From Psychrobacter sp. 28M-43 (GTDB lineage: Bacteria > Pseudomonadota > Gammaproteobacteria > Pseudomonadales > Moraxellaceae), in the NCBI RefSeq assembly GCF_014770435.1, contig NZ_CP061739.1, positions 186,001-250,000 on the forward strand: a DNA stretch of 64,000 bases, read 5' to 3'. Position numbers and translations under genes: made by a program. The notes below the pieces were generated by a model. The model did not search any database and was not told the origin of the DNA. It was given only the letters and a program-made list of their open reading frames with translations. This document shows positions 25,702 to 36,575 of the stretch, piece by piece. How positions within the stretch are numbered: position 1 is the stretch's first letter; every line of letters starts with the position of its first letter.

Positions 25702-27276
25702 ATGACCAGCAGCGCAATCATCTCACACCCTATTAAATCAATTGGCGATTTGCCAGTTGATGAGACTCTGGCGACAGCTTTCTTGAGCAGTATGTCTGAG
25801 TATAGTGATCAGTTGCATGGTCGCCGTCTTTGGTTAGCATGTAGTGGTGGGCGTGATTCATTGGCACTTGCGGCGCTGTGTGTACAGCTCTATCGACAAG
25901 GTAGATTGCCATGTCTGCCGCAGCTATTACATGTCGATCATGGGTTACAATCGGATAGTCAGTATTGGGCTAAGCATGTCGCCAATTGGGCGCAAGCACA
26001 GCAGATACCTTGTCGCATTTTACAGGCACAAGTGAACGGACATGATGAGCAGGCCGCTCGGCAAGCACGCTATAACATCATGCGTGCTCATATTAACCAA
26101 GGCGATGTATTGCTATTAGCGCATCACGCTGATGACCAAGCTGAAACGGTGTTGATGCGATTGATTCAAGGAGCTGGGGTTAACGGCCTGTCTGGTATGC
26201 AGCCATGGCGAGTGCAAATGAAGGGCGTACAGCGCAATGTCCTGTGGCGACCTTGGCTCACGATACGACGAGCTACTATTAGCACCTACGCCAAGCGCTT
26301 AGAGTTGCCTTATATAGATGATCCTACGAATGACAGCGGCGACAACGTACGTAGTGGGCTACGCCGCGATATCATGCCAATATTGGCTAAATACAATCCT
26401 AATGCCATTGATAATATTGCTCGAAGTGCGCAGCTGTTAAATGATGCACAGGAAACAGTCAATGCTCAAGCTATGCAGGATATGCAGCAGACAGAAAATA
26501 CAGACTTGCAACTTTTACCTGCACAGCGCGTGTTAAATATCGATACGTTGCAAAAGCTACCCATGTATCGGCAGCGGCAACTATTGCACTATTGGTTGGG
26601 TCAAGATGAGCCGCTACCGCCTGCTAAGCAACTCGTCGATGATGTGTTAACTCTAAGCCAACGTGATGACCAAGATCATCAGACAGAACTGTTTTGGCAA
26701 GGTCGTAAAGCATCTTATACCATTCGCCGCTATCGTCAGCAGCTCTATCGTATGAGCAGTGAGTGGCTATCTTGGCTGAAGCTACCGCTGACCGAGCAGG
26801 TACTACCATTATCTAGACCGACTTTATCTAGTAACTCATCTAGTCATTCAGCTAATAATCTAACATCACTAATCGTACGTAGCAGTGATCGTTATATTTG
26901 GCAGTTGCAAGTGAAAGTAGATGCCCTGTTACGATTGTTAGAAAATAGTGCGGACGGCATAGCAAAACAGGCAGTGTTAAAAATAGCACCGTTAGACCGT
27001 AAGCAACGGCTAAAGACCGAGATGGCTGCGCGCCCACAAGCAGGCAAAAAATTATATCAGACGCTAGGGGTTCCATTATGGCTACGAGAAAGCTTAATGG
27101 TAGTTAGCATTACCTTTATAAAAAAATCTGAAGATGGAGATGATATACAAACTGATATTCCTCTGTTACTAGTATCGCCATTTGAGGATTGGCTTTTGAG
27201 TTCTGAGCAGATCGATAGCGATGCTAAAAGCAATCAATTAGCCGAGCACATCAAAAGTGAGCTTAGTCTAAAATAG
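25702..27276 (+). CDS. tilS: tRNA(Ile)-lysidine synthetase
   Basis: Adds lysine to C34 of tRNA-Ile(CAU) using ATP, switching it from Met to Ile decoding. The PP-loop motif SGGRDS is at residues 48-53, followed by HVDHGLQ, RQARYNIMRAH, LLAHHADDQAETVLMRL and RPWLTIRRATISTYA. The C-terminal TilS substrate-binding domains account for the 524-aa length, slightly above E. coli (432). A start with no overlap to accA, behind AAGG. Confidence 0.94.
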   Translation: MTSSAIISHPIKSIGDLPVDETLATAFLSSMSEYSDQLHGRRLWLACSGGRDSLALAALCVQLYRQGRLPCLPQLLHVDHGLQSDSQYWAKHVANWAQAQQIPCRILQAQVNGHDEQAARQARYNIMRAHINQGDVLLLAHHADDQAETVLMRLIQGAGVNGLSGMQPWRVQMKGVQRNVLWRPWLTIRRATISTYAKRLELPYIDDPTNDSGDNVRSGLRRDIMPILAKYNPNAIDNIARSAQLLNDAQETVNAQAMQDMQQTENTDLQLLPAQRVLNIDTLQKLPMYRQRQLLHYWLGQDEPLPPAKQLVDDVLTLSQRDDQDHQTELFWQGRKASYTIRRYRQQLYRMSSEWLSWLKLPLTEQVLPLSRPTLSSNSSSHSANNLTSLIVRSSDRYIWQLQVKVDALLRLLENSADGIAKQAVLKIAPLDRKQRLKTEMAARPQAGKKLYQTLGVPLWLRESLMVVSITFIKKSEDGDDIQTDIPLLLVSPFEDWLLSSEQIDSDAKSNQLAEHIKSELSLK

Positions 27277-27453
27277 AAAGCGTCAAAAGTTTAATATCCG
27301 TTGGCTGACTCATTGATTTTTATCAGGTTGATGGCAGGCGTGACATTTTGAATTTATCAAACGGTAATAGTGGCAGTATGATAAACTGAGTGTCGTTTTA
27401 CATATCAGTATGTTAAGTTGAATACCTTTGAATTTTGTGACTAGGAGACAAGT

Positions 27454-28287
27454 ATGTCGGTATTAGATAATAAAAAAATCAGTTTTATTGGTGGCGGAAA
27501 CATGGCACAAGCACTCATTAGCGGGCTTGTGGGTTGCGGCATCAAACCAAATCTAATCACGGTCGCCGATCCTAGCAGCGATGCACGTGAGCAATTAGCC
27601 GCCAAAGGTCTAAATACTGTTGATCCACTGGCTGATCCTAAATCTGCTGTAATCGGTGCGGATATCGTGGTACTCGCAGTCAAACCACAAATGATGAAAG
27701 TGGTGGTAAGTGCTTTTGCAGATGTGCTAGATAATCAGTTGGTTATTTCAGTAGCAGCAGGTTTATCGACTGATCTTTTATCAAACATGTTGGGCGGCTA
27801 TAGCAATATCGTCCGTGCAATGCCAAACACGCCTTCTATGATTCAAATGGGTGCGACTGGCCTCTACGGTACAGACAATATCTCAGCGGAACAGAAGCAG
27901 CTAGCAACGGCTGTTATGGAAGCATCAGGTTTGGTTATGTGGGTCGATGACGAAGAGCATATGCATGCCGTTACAGCCGTATCAGGTTCAGCGCCAGCGT
28001 ATATGTTTTACTTCATCGAATCGATGGTCGATGGAGCAGTTGCATTAGGGTTAGATAAAGGACAAGCCTCAGCGCTTGCTATGCAGACCATGTTAGGTGC
28101 TGCAAAAATGGCGATGAACAGTGATGATGCACCAGCTGAGTTACGCCGTAAAGTCACTTCGCCGAACGGTACTACTCAGGCAGCGGTCGAGTCAATGCAA
28201 GCCAATGAGATTGGTCGTCAAATCAGCGAGGCCATGCAAGCTTGCTATGCTCGTAGCCAAGCGTTAAGTGAAGAGATGAGTAAGTAA
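27454..28287 (+). CDS. proC: Pyrroline-5-carboxylate reductase
   Basis: Last step of proline biosynthesis, reducing P5C with NAD(P)H. The Rossmann motif ISFIGGGNMAQALISGL starts at residue 9, and the ProC signature lies in DEEHMHAVTAVSGSAPAY with KVTSPNGTTQAAV near the C-terminus. 277 aa, standard. AGGAG precedes the ATG by 6 nt. Followed by yggT, an order seen in many gammaproteobacteria. Confidence 0.97.
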   Translation: MSVLDNKKISFIGGGNMAQALISGLVGCGIKPNLITVADPSSDAREQLAAKGLNTVDPLADPKSAVIGADIVVLAVKPQMMKVVVSAFADVLDNQLVISVAAGLSTDLLSNMLGGYSNIVRAMPNTPSMIQMGATGLYGTDNISAEQKQLATAVMEASGLVMWVDDEEHMHAVTAVSGSAPAYMFYFIESMVDGAVALGLDKGQASALAMQTMLGAAKMAMNSDDAPAELRRKVTSPNGTTQAAVESMQANEIGRQISEAMQACYARSQALSEEMSK

Positions 28288-28406
28288 ACACTGACAAGGT
28301 GTGCTGTGAGTCACAACTTACGACACACCTTATGTAATCATCAGCGTCTGATAATGACATTTGTCATCCTAGAATCTGTTAATAATGTCACATTGAGTAG
28401 CACTTC

Positions 28407-28976
28407 ATGAACAACATGTTATTTCAAATTTTTGATTTGGTCACCACATTCGCTATGATGCTGGTGTTTATTCGTTTTATGTTGCAGTTTGCAGGAATGG
28501 ATGCGAGCAATCCGATGATTGCACCTGCTTACAAAGCAACGCATATTGTCGATGTGTTTGGGCGTATTTTCCCGACTGTTGCACAGGGTCGTATTAGCAT
28601 TGCTGCTATCGTACTAATGTTTTTGATTCGTCTAATCGACATTTCTGGAAAAGCCGCATTGACGCATAAAGGTATTGCCCCTGTACCGCTATTCTTTACG
28701 GGTACGACTAGCTTATTATTAGACTTTTTACGCATGTGTCGCTACTTGGTGATTGGTTCTATCATCGTTAGCTGGATTGTGGTGTTTACCAGATCTGAGC
28801 ATCCGATTATTGGCATTATCATTAATTTGGCTGAGCCTATTTTGGCCCCTTTTCGTCGTATCACGCCGAATTTAGGTATGCTCGATTTATCGCCAATGGT
28901 GGCCTTCTTAGCATTTTATTTGCTGGAGATATTCATTGGTGGCTTGGCTGCGAGTGTGTTGCCAACCTTGGGTTAA
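28407..28976 (+). CDS. yggT: YggT-family inner-membrane protein
   Basis: 189 aa with two YGGT units, each a pair of hydrophobic helices; the second has the signature IVVFTRSEHPIIGIIINLAEPILAPFRRI-type segment leading to a PIxPFRR turn. Neighbouring proC supports the call. Function is not firmly known; members have been linked to osmotic tolerance and cell-division or membrane organisation. Ends at a terminator. Confidence 0.9.
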   Translation: MNNMLFQIFDLVTTFAMMLVFIRFMLQFAGMDASNPMIAPAYKATHIVDVFGRIFPTVAQGRISIAAIVLMFLIRLIDISGKAALTHKGIAPVPLFFTGTTSLLLDFLRMCRYLVIGSIIVSWIVVFTRSEHPIIGIIINLAEPILAPFRRITPNLGMLDLSPMVAFLAFYLLEIFIGGLAASVLPTLG

Positions 28977-29007
28977 TCCTAATAGAGTTAAATCTGAAAA
29001 CTGTCAT

Positions 29008-29045
29008 AAAAAAGGCGTTCTATAAAAATATAGAGCGCCTTTTTT
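29008..29045. terminator. Bidirectional terminator
   Basis: AAAAAAGGCGTTCTATA / TATAGAGCGCCTTTTTT with loop AAAA and one wobble, between convergent yggT and thiD. Confidence 0.92.
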
Positions 29046-29084
29046 GCGTCTGCTACTTGGGTAAGCTATAGCTTGTTAGATATG

Positions 29085-30125
<1,041 letters not shown>

Positions 30126-30153
30126 TTGCAATTCGTTTCGGCTTTGTTATAAT
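30126..30153 (+). promoter_or_regulatory. Predicted promoter of the tRNA-Ser gene
   Basis: TTGCAA (30126-30131), 16-bp spacer, TATAAT (30148-30153), about 78 bp before the tRNA. Confidence 0.65.
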
Positions 30154-30230
30154 ACTCGCCCACGACATGAGACGTATTGTTAGCATCAATACTATGTTTA
30201 TAGAAATTTTATAAATGTCTTGAATCGTTA

Positions 30231-30320
30231 GGTGAAGTGGGTGAGTGGCTGAAACCAGTTCCCTGCTAAGGAACCATACGTGTAAGCGTATCGAGGGTTC
30301 GAATCCCTCCTTCACCGCCA
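30231..30320 (+). tRNA. tRNA-Ser (anticodon GCT)
   Basis: 90 nt with encoded CCA. Acceptor stem GGTGAAG / CTTCACC, anticodon loop CTGCTAA (GCT, reading AGC/AGU), a long class II variable arm (TACGTG..GCGTA) and T-arm GAGGGTTCGAATCCCTC. All fits tRNA-Ser. Confidence 0.96.
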
Positions 30321-30415
30321 TTTATTCAGTTGTTATTAGAGTAATAACGCAATATACTGCGTTAAACATTTTAATAATTAATTCAAAAAATAATTTGTTT
30401 TAATTAAAAAAGATG

Positions 30416-30443
30416 TTGACACAAGCGATATTATCTATATAAT
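30416..30443 (+). promoter_or_regulatory. Strong promoter of the tRNA-Arg gene
   Basis: TTGACA (30416-30421), 16-bp spacer, TATAAT (30438-30443): both boxes match the sigma-70 consensus exactly. The tRNA begins 59 bp later. Confidence 0.85.
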
Positions 30444-30501
30444 GACCAACCTAATTTACTGCAAAAGATATTATCTTCGCAGTGGATAAAGTGCAAAATA
30501 C

Positions 30502-30578
30502 GCGCCTGTAGCTCAGTTGGATAGAGCACTTGGCTACGAACTAAGGGGTCGGGAGTTCGAATCTCTCCAGGCGCACCA
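30502..30578 (+). tRNA. tRNA-Arg (anticodon ACG)
   Basis: 77 nt with encoded CCA. Acceptor GCGCCTG / CAGGCGC, D-arm GCTC..GAGC, anticodon loop CTACGAA (ACG, A34 edited to inosine by TadA in bacteria), T-arm GGGAGTTCGAATCTCTC. Confidence 0.96.
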
Positions 30579-30620
30579 TTTGCATAATAGCTTAATTTAA
30601 GCTAAAAAATATTAAAATAA

Positions 30621-30652
30621 TCGCCTGTCTTATGACAATTGGCGGTTTTTTT
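30621..30652 (+). terminator. Probable terminator after tRNA-Arg
   Basis: CGCCTGTC TTAT GACA ATT GGCG with a following seven-T run; the stem has a small internal bulge. Confidence 0.65.
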
Positions 30653-30718
30653 ATGTCTGTAACTTTTACCCTTCTACTTATTTATTCTACGACCATCTCT
30701 TATATGTAGCATGATTGG

Positions 30719-30836
30719 ATATTGGATAACCAACTAACAATATTAAAGAGCAATCTAAGATATTGGAGAGCCATCTATTATACTGGACAGTCATCTACGG
30801 TGTTAGGCCATCTATGATGTTAGACAGTCATCTAGG
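30719..30836. repeat. Degenerate tandem repeat, about six 17-21-bp units
   Basis: Successive units share the pattern ATxTTGGAxAGyCATCTAxx: 30719, 30739, 30760, 30780, 30800 (short, 17 bp) and 30817. Best conserved are ATATTGGAGAGCCATCTATT, ATACTGGACAGTCATCTACG and ATGTTAGACAGTCATCTAGG. No spacer/repeat regularity of a CRISPR. It lies directly upstream of the RDD gene. Confidence 0.7.
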
Positions 30837-30907
30837 ATAATGTACGATAGCCCCACCATTTACGGTACAATAGCGTTACTATTCACTGCTTGCTATGAGC
30901 TTGTACC

Positions 30908-31570
30908 ATGTCAAAAAGTCCATCTAAACGTCCGTCAAAAACGACTCGCAAATCAAAGCCTCAATCGAGTGCGCCTGTACAGCGAGATCCTAACGAAGAG
31001 CCAACCATCGCTAAGCCTATGATTCGTGTCGTGGCGATTCTCTATGATGGTATGCTGATTTTAGCGTTATTGTTTTTGGTTGGTACTATATTGACTGTGG
31101 TCGGCACGCTATTGACTATGGAGACGGGTACTGAATCCTCACAAGCTCAGTCACTGCCGCTTTGGTATCAGAACGCCATTATGACGCCATCATTTGTACT
31201 GACACTCGTAGCATTCTATGGAATATTTTGGCGCCGTGGTGGTCAGACATTGGGTATGCAGACGTGGCGATTAAAAACGATCAATGATGCAGGTCAATGG
31301 CTAACGTGGGGTCAGTCGTTTAAGCGTATTTTGGCCGCTTGTTTGATGCCGCTGATTTTTGGCATCATTGGCAGTCTTATTGATGGATCACGCGCCGCCT
31401 TATTGGCCAGCGCGTTTCTTGGTTTGGTATTCAATTATGTGTTCTGTCTGTTCAACCCTTGCGGTTTGGCAGTACAAGATATGCTGTCCAACACCATCAC
31501 CCTAAAGATGCCAAAAGTGGCACATGAAGGGTTATGGCGCGGTTTTAAAAATCGTAAGAAAAAACTGTAG
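30908..31570 (+). CDS. RDD-family inner-membrane protein
   Basis: 220 aa. A 40-residue Ser/Lys/Arg/Pro-rich cytoplasmic N-terminus precedes KPMIRVVAILYDGMLILALLF, where R and D are the RDD residues, and GGQTLGMQTWRLKTIND, the second RDD motif; three or four membrane helices are visible. Function unknown; some members act in Na+/H+ exchange or osmoadaptation. The ATG at 30908 gives the full domain, with only a weak upstream SD. Confidence 0.88.
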   Translation: MSKSPSKRPSKTTRKSKPQSSAPVQRDPNEEPTIAKPMIRVVAILYDGMLILALLFLVGTILTVVGTLLTMETGTESSQAQSLPLWYQNAIMTPSFVLTLVAFYGIFWRRGGQTLGMQTWRLKTINDAGQWLTWGQSFKRILAACLMPLIFGIIGSLIDGSRAALLASAFLGLVFNYVFCLFNPCGLAVQDMLSNTITLKMPKVAHEGLWRGFKNRKKKL

Positions 31571-31649
31571 TCTGATTTTATTGACCTAGTAACTCTTATC
31601 GACGTAATAATTTAGTCTTATTACTGCTCAGTTGGTTTAGCCTAAAAAG

Positions 31650-32675
31650 TTACATACTAACGCTTTGGATCAGCCATGCGGTGTAGCCCATAAAGAACAG
31701 TACCAATGTGGCACCTGACGTACGACCAAACTGGCGCTTTGTTTTAAAGGCGAACACGCATAGTGTAACTAGCAATATCGTCAAGATTCCCATCGCCATC
31801 ACATCACGCGATAGAATCACTGGGTCGGCGGCGATAGGAGCAATGACTGTTGCTAAGCCAACAACTGCCAAAGTATTGAAAATATTAGAGCCGATGATAT
31901 TGCCAAGTGCCATATCATGTTCGCCTTTACGGGCAGCTGACAAGCTCGATACCAGCTCAGGCAATGATGTCCCAACTGCGACAATCGTTAGACCAATGAT
32001 GAGCTCACTAAGCCCCCATAGCGTTGCTAACTCGACAGCACCCCAAACGATAGCGCGTGAGCTAGCTACGAGCATCAGCATACCGATAATTAAACTCACA
32101 AGACCACGCGTTACGCTTGGTTCTAGCTTTTCTAAGCTCTCTGAGTTATCTAAGTGCTCTAAGTTATTTGAGTGCGCTGAGTTAGCATTAGCCACGACTA
32201 CATCGTCTTCGTGCTCATGATAGCCTTCGCGTATACTCATTATGATCTGTAGGCCTAAGACGGCGACCAATAGTATTAATAGTACGATACCATCAACTTG
32301 GCTCAATGTCCTATCACGTAGCTGCCAAGCGGCGATGACTGTAATCAGTAGCAGCAAGGGCAAGTCGCGTTTTACGATGCCTCTACGGATGATAATAGGG
32401 CTAATCAATACGGTTGCACCGAGTACCAATGCGATGTTGATGATATTTGAGCCATAAGCGTTACCTAGAGCCAGCTCAGGACTGCCTTCTATTGCTGCTA
32501 GTACTGATACCACCATCTCAGGCGCTGACGTGCCTATACCCAATATTAAGACACCAATTAAGAAGCTAGGCACACTAAACTTCTTTGCTAGTGCTGTCGC
32601 CCCATCAATAAAGACATCGGCACTCCAAACTAAAATTGCTAACCCAATCAGTATTGCAAGCGCGGCCAACCACAT
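31650..32675 (-). CDS. Calcium/sodium antiporter, CaCA family (YrbG-like)
   Basis: 341-aa inner-membrane exchanger with the two inverted alpha repeats typical of CaCA proteins: GIGTSAPEMVVSVLAA / GNAYGSNIINIALVLG in the first half and AVGTSLPELVSSLSAA / GNIIGSNIFNTLAVVG in the second. A hydrophilic loop between them (residues about 155-185) is rich in Asn, Ser, Glu and Leu repeats (SNNLEHLDNSESLEKLE), likely cytoplasmic. Confidence 0.92.
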   Translation of the reverse strand: MWLAALAILIGLAILVWSADVFIDGATALAKKFSVPSFLIGVLILGIGTSAPEMVVSVLAAIEGSPELALGNAYGSNIINIALVLGATVLISPIIIRRGIVKRDLPLLLLITVIAAWQLRDRTLSQVDGIVLLILLVAVLGLQIIMSIREGYHEHEDDVVVANANSAHSNNLEHLDNSESLEKLEPSVTRGLVSLIIGMLMLVASSRAIVWGAVELATLWGLSELIIGLTIVAVGTSLPELVSSLSAARKGEHDMALGNIIGSNIFNTLAVVGLATVIAPIAADPVILSRDVMAMGILTILLVTLCVFAFKTKRQFGRTSGATLVLFFMGYTAWLIQSVSM

Positions 32676-32736
32676 CAGTATGTTTCCTTGTATATGATAA
32701 AAAATGTGAATTTGATAAATAAAAGTGGCATAAAAA

Positions 32737-32765
32737 AAGCCGAATCTTGATTTAGATTCAGCTTT
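32737..32765 (-). terminator. Terminator after panD
   Basis: AAAGCCGAATCT / AGATTCAGCTTT stem with one G-U pair; on the minus strand a run of seven T follows. Confidence 0.8.
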
Positions 32766-32863
32766 CCCTTTAGCATCGAGATTTTTAGTAATAATAGCAG
32801 CTAATTCAAAGATGTAACTTTGTGGTTATCTTAAATTTACCAAAACCTCACCATCCTGTCATA

Positions 32864-33244
32864 TTAAGCAACTTGTACAGGAATGATATTTGCTGTGTCT
32901 TTAACGGTGTTGTCTTCGTTGCAATAGACAAGTTTTGGCTGATACGTTGACGCTTCAACTTCATCAAAATGCGCGTAAGCACAAATGATAACGATATCGC
33001 CCAAATCTGCCATATGAGCCGCAGCACCATTTAATGAGATAATACCAGAGCCCGCCTCAGCACGGATAGCATAGGTGCGAAAGCGCTTACCGTTGGTCAC
33101 GTTATAGATATCAATAGATTCATTTTCGCGTAGACCAGCAAGATCTAATAGATCGCCGTCGATACCGCAAGAGCCTTCGTAATGAAGCTCGGCATGGGTA
33201 ACACGGGCACGGTGTAATTTGCATTTAAGCATATTAAGTAGCAT
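32864..33244 (-). CDS. panD: Aspartate 1-decarboxylase
   Basis: Makes beta-alanine for pantothenate/CoA. The precursor self-cleaves at Gly-Ser in [17 protein letters not shown] to form the pyruvoyl group; this site, the R54-type [10 protein letters not shown] segment ([12 protein letters not shown]) and [14 protein letters not shown] are present. 126 aa, standard. It sits alone between the CaCA antiporter and pth, away from panBC. Confidence 0.96.
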   Translation of the reverse strand: MLLNMLKCKLHRARVTHAELHYEGSCGIDGDLLDLAGLRENESIDIYNVTNGKRFRTYAIRAEAGSGIISLNGAAAHMADLGDIVIICAYAHFDEVEASTYQPKLVYCNEDNTVKDTANIIPVQVA

Positions 33245-33344
33245 AGGTTGGTTCCTTGGCGTAACTGATATTAATTAACTAAATCAAAAGGTTAATGGGG
33301 ATAAAATTGCCAAAATAAAAGGTCATTATCATTGAACGACTATA

Positions 33345-33926
33345 TTATTCTGGTAATTTAAAGCCATTGATTTGTGAACGTGCTTTTTCGACATCACCAT
33401 CTAACAACAATGGGAGCGCTTCAAAAGCAGCTGTCAGCGCGCTATCAATCGCAATCTGCTCATCAGGAGATGCTTTAGAGAGAACGTGTCCACTAACTTT
33501 AGACTTGTGACCAGGATGGCCGATACCCACACGCAGGCGATGGAAATCATTGCCGATATGCGGTGTGATATCACGTAGGCCGTTGTGACCACCATGTCCA
33601 CCGTCTGTTTTGAGTTTGATACTACCAGCTGGAATATCGAGCTCATCATGAGCAATCAACAATTCATCATTTTTGATGCCATAGAAATTTACCATAGGCA
33701 CCACTGACTGACCAGATTTATTCATAAACGTCAGCGGCATAAGTAAGCGCACATCAGACCCATGAATCTGCCCACGCCCTGTCACTCCATGAAATTTCTT
33801 ATCAGGGGAGAGCGTGATATTAAACTGCTGAGCCAAATGATGGACAAACCAAAATCCTGCATTATGACGCGTAAACATATACTGCTGACCAGGATTACCA
33901 AGACCGACAATAAGCTTTATGGCCAT
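33345..33926 (-). CDS. pth: Peptidyl-tRNA hydrolase
   Basis: Releases tRNA from prematurely dropped peptidyl-tRNA. MAIKLIVGLGNPGQQYMFTR then His21 in RHNAGFW, MNKSGQSV, the catalytic HDELDIPAG and GHNGLRDI are all present. Start at 33926 gives 193 aa, the normal size, behind AGGGTG; an in-frame ATG 69 bp upstream would add a non-homologous leader. Downstream of rplY, as in pseudomonads. Confidence 0.95.
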   Translation of the reverse strand: MAIKLIVGLGNPGQQYMFTRHNAGFWFVHHLAQQFNITLSPDKKFHGVTGRGQIHGSDVRLLMPLTFMNKSGQSVVPMVNFYGIKNDELLIAHDELDIPAGSIKLKTDGGHGGHNGLRDITPHIGNDFHRLRVGIGHPGHKSKVSGHVLSKASPDEQIAIDSALTAAFEALPLLLDGDVEKARSQINGFKLPE

Positions 33927-34006
33927 AAAAACACCCTGCTTGAATTTGATAAATAGGGGTAAGGTGTGAAGTACTGATAGACAGTTTATTTTCAAACCTT
34001 ACTTAC

Positions 34007-34040
34007 AAAAACAGCAGGAGATTTTAATCACCTGCTGTCT
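34007..34040 (-). terminator. Terminator between rplY and pth
   Basis: ACAGCAGG / CCTGCTGT stem around a 12-nt A/T-rich loop; on the minus strand TTTTTG follows. It may only partly separate rplY from pth. Confidence 0.65.
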
Positions 34041-34101
34041 TATTGACTAAACGAATGTATCACTAACCAGCACAAAATAATGCACTAGTTAGAAATAGTA
34101 A

Positions 34102-34782
34102 TTACTCGCTGTCTTTGTTTTCTTCAGTACCGTCGTTTTGCTCAGTTGCTGGTACTTCATCAGCATCAACGTCAGCATCAGCATCAACTTCTTCTACTGT
34201 TGGTGGCTGCATGTTAACGATAGTACGGTCATGGCCGTCTTCTAGCTCAAGCTCATGAATAACAACGCCTTCAGGAAGTTTGATGTCTGATAGACGGAAC
34301 AAATCACCAATTTCCATGCCAGACACATCTACTTCTAGGTATTCAGGAAGCTGTGATGGTAAGCAGATAACTTCGATATCAGATACTAGAGTAGATAGTA
34401 CACCAGCAGCAGCAGTACCAGGCGCATCTTCACGACCAGTGAAATGAACAGGAACGTTCATGTGGATTTTCTGACCTTTTACAATGCGCTGGAAATCAGC
34501 ATGCATTGGGAAGCCTTTAGCTGGATGGCGCTGCAAGTCTTTGATAACTGCTTGATGCTCTTCACCGTCAACGTTGATAGTCAAGATGTGTGAGAAAAAC
34601 GCTTCGAATTCTAGTGATTTTACTAGTTCGTTAAGCTTGATAGAGATAGCTGTTGGCTCTTCGTTACCACCATAGATGATAGCAGGAACTAGGTTCTGCT
34701 TACGTAGGCGGCGGCTCGCACCTTTACCTTGTAGTTCAGCAGCACGATCAACGGCGTTTAGTTCAAAATGATTAATGCTCAT
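34102..34782 (-). CDS. rplY: 50S ribosomal protein L25 / general stress protein Ctc
   Basis: 226 aa, the long Ctc/TL5 form: an L25 domain binding 5S rRNA (residues 1-95, AELQGKGASRRLRKQNLVPAIIYG, FEAFFSHILTI) plus the TL5 C-terminal beta domain (VPVHFTGREDAPGTAAAGVL, LPEYLEVDVSGMEIG). The last 35 residues are very acidic (Asp/Glu/Val-rich). The ATG at 34782 is the family start; an in-frame ATG 63 bp upstream gives an unlikely leader. Confidence 0.96.
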   Translation of the reverse strand: MSINHFELNAVDRAAELQGKGASRRLRKQNLVPAIIYGGNEEPTAISIKLNELVKSLEFEAFFSHILTINVDGEEHQAVIKDLQRHPAKGFPMHADFQRIVKGQKIHMNVPVHFTGREDAPGTAAAGVLSTLVSDIEVICLPSQLPEYLEVDVSGMEIGDLFRLSDIKLPEGVVIHELELEDGHDRTIVNMQPPTVEEVDADADVDADEVPATEQNDGTEENKDSE

Positions 34783-35083
34783 GGATATAATCCTATAAAA
34801 AAAATGATGAAGTGTCTGGTCATAAAAAAGTGGATTTGCGACCAATCCACTAATACGTGATGATAGCTAATATTATGGTTACGAATAAAACTCGTAATGT
34901 CTAAGCTTAGCCATTTGCTTATAGCAGCGCTCGCTATGATAATTACCATAACGATGGTTGCTGTTAAGCATGATCAGCACTTTTGATAGTGCTAGCCTAA
35001 TAAAAACAATGAAAAGGTCAGCACAGGCGCGCATTATACGTGATTCTGTAGCAATAATAAAGACCTACGCAAAACGCCAACCC

Positions 35084-35125
35084 AAAACAAAGCGCCAAGT
35101 AAGGATACTTGACGCTCTGTTTTTT
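35084..35125. terminator. Terminator downstream of prs
   Basis: AACAAAGCGCCAAGTA / TACTTGACGCTCTGTT stem with few mismatches, loop AGGA, T-runs on both strands. It separates prs from rplY. Confidence 0.8.
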
Positions 35126-35203
35126 AACTATTCAAGATATATTTCAGTAGCCATTGCTACTAAAAATTACCGCAATAGCTGTTTTAAAAATAACTGTATC
35201 AGA

Positions 35204-36151
35204 TTAAGCGTCAAACATCGCGCTAATAGATTCTTCGTTATTAATACGGCGTAAGCTTTCAGCCAGCATCGGTGCAATACTTACCTGACGAATTTTGCTA
35301 CAAGCTTTGGCTTCAGCGGATAGTGGAATTGTATCGGTCACAACCACTTCATCCAATGCAGATTCGCTGATGTTTTTCAGTGCGTTGCCTGATAGGACAG
35401 GGTGCGTGATGTAAGCTAAGACGCGACGGGCACCATTTTCTTTCAATGCTTCGGCAGCTTTACACAATGTACCTGCAGTATCGACCATATCATCAACGAT
35501 AACGCAATCACGGTCACGAACATCACCGATGATATGCATTACTTGTGACTCATTGGCACGAGCACGGCGCTTGTCAATAATTGCCATATCGGTATCGCCT
35601 AACTGCTTAGCCATCGCACGTGCACGAACCACGCCGCCTACATCAGGTGAAACAACCATGATATTGTCATAGTCTTGCTTTTGTAGGTCGTTTAGCAATA
35701 CAGGTGTGCCGTAGATGTTGTCTACAGGAATATCAAAGAAACCCTGAATCTGATCTGAGTGCAAATCAACAGTCATTACGCGATCGATACTGACGATGTT
35801 CAGCATGTCAGCGACCACTTTAGCCGAGATAGGTACACGAGCTGAGCGTGGACGACGATCCTGACGAGCATAACCAAAATACGGCATGACAGCTGTGATA
35901 CGGCCAGCACTAGAGCGACGCAAAGCGTCAGCCATCATCATGATTTCCATCAAGTTGTCGTTGGTCGGTGCACAAGTAGGCTGCATGATAAACACATCTT
36001 TACCACGTACGTGTTCTTTGATTTCCACGGCAATTTCGCCATCAGAAAAACGCGTGATGTCAGCTTTACCAAGAGGTATGTGAAGATGATCGGCTACGGT
36101 TTTTGCTAATTCTGGGTGGGCATTACCCGTAAAAATCGCCAAATAAGGCAT
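35204..36151 (-). CDS. prs: Ribose-phosphate pyrophosphokinase
   Basis: Makes PRPP from ribose-5-phosphate and ATP for nucleotides, His, Trp and [42 protein letters not shown], the [18 protein letters not shown] loop, [10 protein letters not shown] and the PRPP site [16 protein letters not shown] are all present. 315 aa, exactly family size. Two tRNA-Gln genes and ispE lie upstream on the same strand. Confidence 0.97.
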   Translation of the reverse strand: MPYLAIFTGNAHPELAKTVADHLHIPLGKADITRFSDGEIAVEIKEHVRGKDVFIMQPTCAPTNDNLMEIMMMADALRRSSAGRITAVMPYFGYARQDRRPRSARVPISAKVVADMLNIVSIDRVMTVDLHSDQIQGFFDIPVDNIYGTPVLLNDLQKQDYDNIMVVSPDVGGVVRARAMAKQLGDTDMAIIDKRRARANESQVMHIIGDVRDRDCVIVDDMVDTAGTLCKAAEALKENGARRVLAYITHPVLSGNALKNISESALDEVVVTDTIPLSAEAKACSKIRQVSIAPMLAESLRRINNEESISAMFDA

Positions 36152-36260
36152 GACAGAAGTCCTATTGATTGACTCAAGCAGCGACCGCTAAGCAGTGTCA
36201 AACTGCTCAAATTAAGAAAAGAGTGGTGAAGGTGTTGAAGTATACTATTACAGTAAAAAA

Positions 36261-36336
36261 TGGCAGGGGTAGCTGGACTCGAACCAACGGATGTCAGGAT
36301 CAAAACCTGATGCCTTACCAACTTGGCTATACCCCT
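36261..36336 (-). tRNA. tRNA-Gln (anticodon TTG), copy 1
   Basis: 76 nt with encoded CCA. Acceptor AGGGGTA / TACCCCT, anticodon loop TTTTGAT (TTG, reading CAA/CAG), T-arm TTGGTTCGAGTCCAG. Identical to the copy at 36576. Lies just upstream of prs, the order known from pseudomonads. Confidence 0.96.
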
Positions 36337-36575
36337 GTAATGTCTAGGCTATGAACAACCGATATATAATAGCGACTAAGTAGTCGTTCTTAATATGGTG
36401 TCATGACCTGTCAGTTATCTAAAAACGAATAAACCGTTTAAAACATAACTTTTCCCTAGCGGTGTCCATTGCGAACTATACCGAAACTGGGATAACGTTG
36501 TCAATGACAATAAGATAAGTGGCTGTCTATAAACCGCTTATACTCGATGTATCTCTAACGCTTCGTACTAAAAAA

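Noticed and set aside
30719..30836. Possible CRISPR array
   Set aside because: Units are contiguous and degenerate with no spacers, and no cas genes are near.
34958..35254. 98-codon plus-strand ORF between rplY and prs
   Set aside because: It runs through the prs terminator and the prs 3' end antisense, so it is a chance frame.
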